48,890 nt of DNA from Chitinophagaceae bacterium (lineage in GTDB: Bacteria; Bacteroidota; Bacteroidia; Chitinophagales; Chitinophagaceae): contig JAHBTR010000009.1 of assembly GCA_019638475.1 (NCBI GenBank), positions 1-48,890 of the forward strand, written 5' to 3'. A program made the position numbers and the translations under genes. Below the pieces are notes generated by a model that searched no databases, was not told where the DNA came from, and worked only from the letters and a program-made list of their open reading frames with translations. Position 1 is the stretch's first letter. Every line of letters begins with the position of its first letter. This document shows positions 44,106-48,890 of the stretch, piece by piece.

Positions 44106-45386
44106 ATGCAAAACAGAACACAAGCCCCCAACATATTTGATGCTGTAGAATTTGATGTAAAACTAAATCCCTATCAGCATTTTACTTTAGATAATGGAGT
44201 ATCTGTCTATACTATAGATGGTGGTACACAAGAAGTATTGCAAATTGAATTTGTTTTTTATGCAGGCAACTGGCACGAAGAAAAAAATATTGTAGCTGCA
44301 ACCACCAATTATTTACTAAAAAATGGTACTAAAAATAAAAATGCTTTTGCAATAGATGAGTATTTTGCTTTTTATGGTGCTTATCTAAATAGATATTGTT
44401 ATAACGAAACATCAACTATAACATTACACTCATTAAGCAAAAATTTACCACATCTTTTACCAGTAATAGCAGAACTATTTACAGAAAGCATTTTTCCTGA
44501 AGATGAATTAGCTATTTATAAAAAAAATCAACAACAACGCTTACAAATTAAATTAAAAAAATGCGATTTTGTTGCTAATAGATTAATTGATGAATACATT
44601 TATGGTATTCATCACCCTTACGGAAAATATACTTCTACTTTAGATTATAATGCTTTAGAAAGAGACGAATTAATAGCATTTTACAATCAATATTATACGC
44701 AAGGAAAATGTTTAATTTTTATAGCAGGAAAATTGCCTACCAATATTCAAGGCTTATTAAATACTTATTTTGGAAACATTCCTTTTAATCCACATAAAAC
44801 ATTTACAAAAGAATACCATATTGCCAGTGCCGATTTAAAAAAACAATTTATCGTTAATGACGAAAATGGCGTACAAGGAGCTATTCGTATAGCAAGAAAT
44901 TTTCCAAACAAACATCACCCCGACTATACAAAAGCACAAGTATTAAACAATATTTTAGGCGGGTTTTTTGGTAGTCATTTAATGAAAAATATTAGAGAAG
45001 ATAAAGGTTATACTTATGGCATTCATTCTTTTATACAGAATCATATTCATGATACTGCATGGATGATAAGCACTGAAGCAGGAAGAGATGTTTGTGAGGC
45101 AACCATTGATGAAACGTATAAAGAAATGAATTTATTAAGAAATGAACTTGTTACTGAAGAAGAATTACACTTAGTAAAAAATTTTATGATAGGCAGTTTA
45201 TTAGGCACATTAGATGGACCTTTTCAAGTAATGCCAAGATGGAGAAACTATATTTTAAATAACTTAGACGAAACATTTTTTTACAACTCTATTCAAACCA
45301 TAAAAAATATAACAGCAGAAGAAATACAAACCTTAGCAAAAAAATATTTAAACCCAGAAGACTTTTATGAGCTAACAGTTATTTAA
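44106..45386 (+). CDS. M16-family peptidase homologue, non-catalytic partner
   Basis: It has the same two-half M16 fold as the preceding protein (NGVSVYTIDGG, GGFFGSHLMKNIREDKGYTYG with the conserved R/Y substrate-binding pair), but the place of HxxEH reads ATTNYLLKNGT, so zinc cannot be bound in the usual way. Such subunits supply the substrate-binding half of an active/inactive heterodimer, as in mitochondrial processing peptidase. It begins 36 bp after the catalytic gene. Length 426. Confidence 0.9.
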   Translation: MQNRTQAPNIFDAVEFDVKLNPYQHFTLDNGVSVYTIDGGTQEVLQIEFVFYAGNWHEEKNIVAATTNYLLKNGTKNKNAFAIDEYFAFYGAYLNRYCYNETSTITLHSLSKNLPHLLPVIAELFTESIFPEDELAIYKKNQQQRLQIKLKKCDFVANRLIDEYIYGIHHPYGKYTSTLDYNALERDELIAFYNQYYTQGKCLIFIAGKLPTNIQGLLNTYFGNIPFNPHKTFTKEYHIASADLKKQFIVNDENGVQGAIRIARNFPNKHHPDYTKAQVLNNILGGFFGSHLMKNIREDKGYTYGIHSFIQNHIHDTAWMISTEAGRDVCEATIDETYKEMNLLRNELVTEEELHLVKNFMIGSLLGTLDGPFQVMPRWRNYILNNLDETFFYNSIQTIKNITAEEIQTLAKKYLNPEDFYELTVI

Positions 45387-45404
45387 AATAAAAGCTAAAC
45401 AAAT

Positions 45405-45776
45405 ATGAAAATCATGCAGCAATATATTACCAAAACACTTGTAACATCATCAGCAGCCATTATTGCTTCTTTTTTATTAAGTGGCGTACATATTGATACT
45501 GCTACAACTGCCATTTTAGTAGCAGTTGTTTTGGGGTTATTAAACACATTTGTAAAACCCATACTTATTATATTAACCATTCCTATAACCATATTTACAT
45601 TAGGCTTATTTTTACTCATTATTAATATACTAATTGTAAAATGGGTAGCAACTTTGGTACCTGGTTTTAGTGTAGATAATTGGTGGGCTGCATTATGGTT
45701 TAGCATTATTGTTTCTATCATTTCTGCATTGGTACAAAATATTACTAACCATAAGCAAGAAGATACAGAAGAATAA
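45405..45776 (+). CDS. Small membrane protein, phage-holin superfamily IV / DUF360-like
   Basis: A 123-residue protein with four hydrophobic segments and the conserved core LLNTFVKPILIILTIPITIFTLGLFLLIINILIVKWVA. It is widely distributed in bacteria and often mis-named a phage holin; real function is unknown. It starts 18 bp after the M16 pair and may be co-transcribed. A minus-strand frame over the same bases is a shadow. Confidence 0.85.
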   Translation: MKIMQQYITKTLVTSSAAIIASFLLSGVHIDTATTAILVAVVLGLLNTFVKPILIILTIPITIFTLGLFLLIINILIVKWVATLVPGFSVDNWWAALWFSIIVSIISALVQNITNHKQEDTEE

Positions 45777-45864
45777 TATGTAAACAATACAAAAACAATC
45801 AGGTTGATTTTGGTTATTAAAATTATAGCTGTCTATTAATTAGAAACTTACTATATTGCCAACT

Positions 45865-47682
45865 ATGGATAAATTTATAGTTTCTGCACGCAAATACAGA
45901 CCACAGACTTTTGAAACTGTTGTAGGGCAGGCACATATAACAACTACTTTAAAAAATGCCATTAAAAATAATCAACTGGCACATGCTTTTTTATTTTGTG
46001 GACCAAGAGGTGTTGGTAAGACAACCTGTGCAAGAATTTTAGCCAAAACGATTAATTGTGAAAATTTGCAAGAAGATGGAGAAGCCTGTAATCAATGTGC
46101 CAACTGTAAAAGTTTTAATGAAGGGGGCTCTTTAAATATTCATGAATTAGATGCTGCAAGCAATAATAGTGTAGAAGGTATTAGAACACTTATAGACCAA
46201 GTACGCTTTGCCCCACAAACAGGAAAATACAAAGTATATATTGTAGATGAGGTACATGCTCTTAGTACATCTGCTTTCAATGCTTTTTTAAAAACATTAG
46301 AAGAGCCACCACCTTATGCTATTTTTATTTTAGCCACTACAGAAAAACATAAAATAACAGCTACTATTTTAAGCAGATGCCAAATTTTTGACTTTAAAAG
46401 AATTACAACCAATGATATAGTAGAACATTTACAAGAAATTATTGATAAAGAAAATGTGAATGCAGCAAAAGATTCTCTACAAGTAATAGCACAAAAAAGT
46501 GAAGGCTGTATGAGAGATGCTTTAAGCATTTTAGATAAAATAGTCAGTTTTACAAATGGAGAACTTACTTATGCCAATACATTAGAACACTTAAATGTTT
46601 TAGACCACGACTATTATTTTAAAATTCTTGAGACACTGCAAAATCAAGACATGGCAACTACCATGTTGCTGTATGATGAAATTAATAGAAAAGGTTTTGA
46701 AGGAGATATAGTTTTAAATGGATTTGCAGAATTTATTAGAAACATTTTAGTATGTAAAGACGAAAAATCTATTTCTTTATTAGATGCTGTAGAAGGCTTA
46801 CAAGAAAAATATAAAACAGTAGCACAAAAAACAAGTTTATCTTATTTAATTAGTGCTTTAAATATTTTGAATGAAGCAGAAATTAATTTTAAAATGGCTC
46901 GTAATAAAAGATTACATATAGAGCTTACATTAATTAAACTAAACTTCTTACAACAAGCTATAACATTGGCTATTGACGAAAAAGGAACTGTTGTAAAAAA
47001 AAAGCAAATTAATAATGCTACAACATTAAAATTTAGACAAGTAGAATCATTAAAAATAAAAACCAAAACATTACCAACACCAACAGAGGCTAAATTATAT
47101 GTTCAAGAACCTTCTATACAACAAGAGCAATACACACACAAAACAAATACTTTAGCCCAACAAGCACCTGCCAAGCAAACACAAAATACAGTAACTTCGC
47201 CACCTAAAACAAAAGGAAAGCACCCCAATTTATTAGAAGTATTAAGAGAAAAAGCAGGTAATAAATACAGCATTGTAGAAGTTCAAGATGCAGAACCTTT
47301 ACAAATAGAAAAACTAAAAGAATGTTGGAATAATTATATAGAGAAATTAAAAAATCAGGGAAATAAATACTCTACCATTAAAACTTTTGAATTAGCCCAA
47401 CTTGAAATAAACAATGAGCTTAGTTTTACTGTAACTGTTACAGCATTAACACAACAAAGATTTATTGAACAAGAAAAAACACCTCTTTTAGAAGATATTC
47501 AAACAGTTTTTAAAAATAGAGGCATTAACTTTGTCATTAATTTAGAAGATAATATAGAACCAGAAGTTGTACCTTTGAACAAAACATTAAGTAGCCAACA
47601 AAAATTTGAACTTATTGCACAACAATATCCTTTAGTAAAAGAACTAAAAGAAAAATTAAATTTAGGTATTGACTTCTTATAA
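45865..47682 (+). CDS. dnaX: DNA polymerase III subunit gamma/tau
   Basis: The clamp-loader ATPase begins MDKFIVSARKYRPQTFETVVGQ. The Walker A GPRGVGKTT is at residues 46-54, then a four-cysteine zinc module (C65, C75, C78, C81), DEVHALS (Walker B) and SRCQIF. The C-terminal tau-like part (from about 370) contains a Gln/Thr/Pro linker and a domain ending LNLGIDFL. I chose the ATG at 45865 rather than the TTG three codons upstream. Length 605. No obvious A-rich frameshift signal for a separate gamma product was confirmed. Confidence 0.95.
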   Translation: MDKFIVSARKYRPQTFETVVGQAHITTTLKNAIKNNQLAHAFLFCGPRGVGKTTCARILAKTINCENLQEDGEACNQCANCKSFNEGGSLNIHELDAASNNSVEGIRTLIDQVRFAPQTGKYKVYIVDEVHALSTSAFNAFLKTLEEPPPYAIFILATTEKHKITATILSRCQIFDFKRITTNDIVEHLQEIIDKENVNAAKDSLQVIAQKSEGCMRDALSILDKIVSFTNGELTYANTLEHLNVLDHDYYFKILETLQNQDMATTMLLYDEINRKGFEGDIVLNGFAEFIRNILVCKDEKSISLLDAVEGLQEKYKTVAQKTSLSYLISALNILNEAEINFKMARNKRLHIELTLIKLNFLQQAITLAIDEKGTVVKKKQINNATTLKFRQVESLKIKTKTLPTPTEAKLYVQEPSIQQEQYTHKTNTLAQQAPAKQTQNTVTSPPKTKGKHPNLLEVLREKAGNKYSIVEVQDAEPLQIEKLKECWNNYIEKLKNQGNKYSTIKTFELAQLEINNELSFTVTVTALTQQRFIEQEKTPLLEDIQTVFKNRGINFVINLEDNIEPEVVPLNKTLSSQQKFELIAQQYPLVKELKEKLNLGIDFL

Positions 47683-47738
47683 TACAGCATATTAAATATA
47701 AAAATTTACAACAAACACCCACTTCTTACATTTATTAT

Positions 47739-48467
47739 ATGGAATATAACACACAAAGAAACCATTTGTCTATGAGAGAATATGGCAGACATATTCAAAA
47801 AATGGTAGAATATTTATTAACTATTGAAGACAAAGAAAAAAGAAACCAACAAGCAAAAGCTGCAATAGAACTGATGGGGCTTTTAAATCCACACTTAAAA
47901 AATGTTGAAAATTTCAGACATATATTATGGGACCATTTGTTTGTTATCAGCAATTTTAACTTAGAGGTAGATAGCCCTTATCCTATTCCTAAAAGAGAAA
48001 CCTATAAAGAAAAAGGAGAAAGATTGCCTTATCCTAAACGCCACCCACGATATGCACATTTAGGAAAAAATTTAGAGATTGTAATAAAAAAAGCCATGAC
48101 AGAAGAAAATCCTGAAAAGAAAATTGGCTTTGCTAATGCTATTGCTTATTACATGAAACTGTCTTACAGCAACTGGCACAAAGAATTGGTACATGATGAT
48201 GTTATACGCACAGAGCTAAATGAAATTACAGGTGGTGAATTAGAATTTAGCAACACACCTTATATAAAACATAGAAATCAAAATTTTGAAAGAGATGATT
48301 ATGGGCGTAGTGGAAATAATCAACAAAGAAGACAAAATTTTGGTAGCAGAAACAGAAATAACAACAACCGCAACAATAATAACAGAAACAACAATCGTAG
48401 CAACAACAGTAGCAGAGACAACAGAGATAGAAATGGCAATAACAGAAACTTTAAAAAGAGATACTAA
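47739..48467 (+). CDS. DUF4290 protein with an Asn/Arg-rich tail
   Basis: Residues 1-175 form the DUF4290 domain (MREYGRHIQKMVEYL, FRHILWDHLFVISNFNLEVDSPYPIP, YMKLSYSNWHKELVHDD), a Bacteroidota family of unknown function. From about 185 to 242 the sequence is low complexity: repeated N-N-R and R-N units, strongly basic, ending FKKRY. Such tails are typical of RNA-binding or condensate-forming proteins. It follows dnaX by 56 bp. The AAC/AAT-rich tract is prone to length change. Confidence 0.85.
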   Translation: MEYNTQRNHLSMREYGRHIQKMVEYLLTIEDKEKRNQQAKAAIELMGLLNPHLKNVENFRHILWDHLFVISNFNLEVDSPYPIPKRETYKEKGERLPYPKRHPRYAHLGKNLEIVIKKAMTEENPEKKIGFANAIAYYMKLSYSNWHKELVHDDVIRTELNEITGGELEFSNTPYIKHRNQNFERDDYGRSGNNQQRRQNFGSRNRNNNNRNNNNRNNNRSNNSSRDNRDRNGNNRNFKKRY

Positions 48468-48491
48468 ATAATTTTGTTGTTATCTATTATC

Positions 48492-48582
48492 TGTCACATT
48501 GAGCTTGTCGAAATGTGATTTTTAAAAAGGTTTAAAGTTGTTCCTTTCAACTAAAACAGTCTTCGACAGGCTCAGACTGACA
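48492..48582. repeat. REP-like palindromic element, copy 1
   Basis: Left arm TGTCACATTGAGCTTGTCGAA is inverted at the right end as TTCGACAGGCTCAGACTGACA, enclosing about 45 bases (TTTAAAGTTGTTCC). The transcript could form a long hairpin after the DUF4290 gene. Confidence 0.9.
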
Positions 48583-48594
48583 ACATTATTTTTT

Positions 48595-48685
48595 TGTCAC
48601 ATTGAGCTTGTAGGAATGTGGTTTTAAAAAGGTTTAAAGTTGTTCCTTATCAATTAAAACAGTATTCTACAGGCTCAGACTGACA
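48595..48685. repeat. REP-like palindromic element, copy 2
   Basis: A direct tandem copy of the preceding element, 103 bp on, with scattered changes (GAGCTTGTAGGAATG, ATTCTACAGGCTCAG). Several changes occur in both arms, so the pairing is largely kept. Confidence 0.9.
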
Positions 48686-48890
48686 ACATTATTTTTTTCT
48701 GTCCAAAGCCTTGTGCTAAGGAAAGGAACATTGCTGTATTTTTTATTACACATCTTCCCTTTGCTAACCCACAAAAACCAACAATAATAATTAGTCGTCC
48801 CTCAAAAAGTCGTTTTTCAATTTTTAGGGCAATACAATTTCCATAAGCTATTCTGATGAACATAAGCAGCAGTTGCCAACAATGGATTGC
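48686..48890. other. Window end, no gene accepted
   Basis: A minus-strand frame at 48675-48863 overlaps the REP element and shows no family pattern. The last 40 bases (AGCAGCAGTTGCCAACAATGG) resemble other repeat-like junction sequence, but nothing definite can be called. Confidence 0.4.

Noticed and set aside
45405..45776. Phage holin as evidence of a prophage
   Set aside because: The superfamily name is misleading; no other phage gene is adjacent and the gene sits among housekeeping genes.
45395..45787. Minus-strand 130-residue frame over the small membrane protein
   Set aside because: It is antisense to a well-patterned four-helix membrane protein family; the plus-strand reading is the real one.
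48675..48863. Minus-strand 62-residue frame at the right end
   Set aside because: It starts inside non-coding repeat-like sequence and overlaps REP copy 2; no supportable homology.
1..48890. CRISPR arrays, tRNA or rRNA genes
   Set aside because: No regularly spaced repeats with unique spacers, no cloverleaf-type tRNA sequence and no rRNA core sequence were seen by eye; a covariance search was not possible.

Overview
The window looks like chromosomal DNA of a Bacteroidota bacterium, probably Chitinophagales/Chitinophagaceae. It is strongly AT-rich. It carries type IX secretion (T9SS) cargo proteins, Bacteroidota-restricted families (DUF2480, DUF4290, DUF5522, DUF6952, auto-adhesin DUF2807), a carboxypeptidase-regulatory/TonB-dependent receptor, and TAnnTTTG promoter elements, which are the Bacteroidota -7 consensus. 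No tRNA, rRNA or CRISPR array was seen. The order assignment is inference; the phylum is well supported.

Layout. 1-5718: one giant secreted adhesin on the minus strand, running off the left edge. 5850-9969: feoA, nadD, GDP-mannose synthesis (manC), the KDO-pathway isomerase kdsD, and nadA. 10367-12061: two damaged T9SS cargo genes, each broken at a 7-bp tandem repeat. 12228-14333: a membrane-anchored PpiD-like foldase. 14509-17564: a three-gene operon of a SET-domain protein, an ATP-grasp ligase and an ATP-grasp-SET fusion, the best candidate for an undescribed system. 17591-22590: gmk, ybeY, mnmG, an S1/P1 nuclease and a PfkB kinase. 22750-26866: a defence island with two complete type II restriction-modification systems, the first with a controller protein and a recognisable controller-box operator. 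26918-31664: accC and accB separated by a four-helix-bundle (S23/IVP) gene, then trmB-DUF5522-alkyltransferase-like, and meaB. 31711-34266: a TonB receptor behind a TPP riboswitch. 34327-40540: a DUF2807 protein, a Bax1-like membrane protein, kdsB, an ORF6N gene, a peroxiredoxin-thioredoxin-DUF6952 operon, DUF2480 and an alpha/beta hydrolase. 41187-48467: dnaB, a paired active/inactive M16 peptidase, a small membrane protein, dnaX and DUF4290. Two families of intergenic repeats recur, at 24951/40631/40710 and at 37708/48492/48595.

How it works together. Much of the window is core envelope and housekeeping function: KDO activation (kdsD, kdsB), GDP-mannose, NAD synthesis (nadA, nadD), fatty-acid initiation (accB, accC), tRNA modification (mnmG, trmB) and replication (dnaB, dnaX). 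Accessory insertions interrupt this: surface proteins, the R-M island, the S23 and ORF6N genes, and the repeats. Five genes share the exact layout TAnnTTTG-N4-start codon, which predicts leaderless transcripts. All assignments come from reading motifs and gene order; no database search was run.
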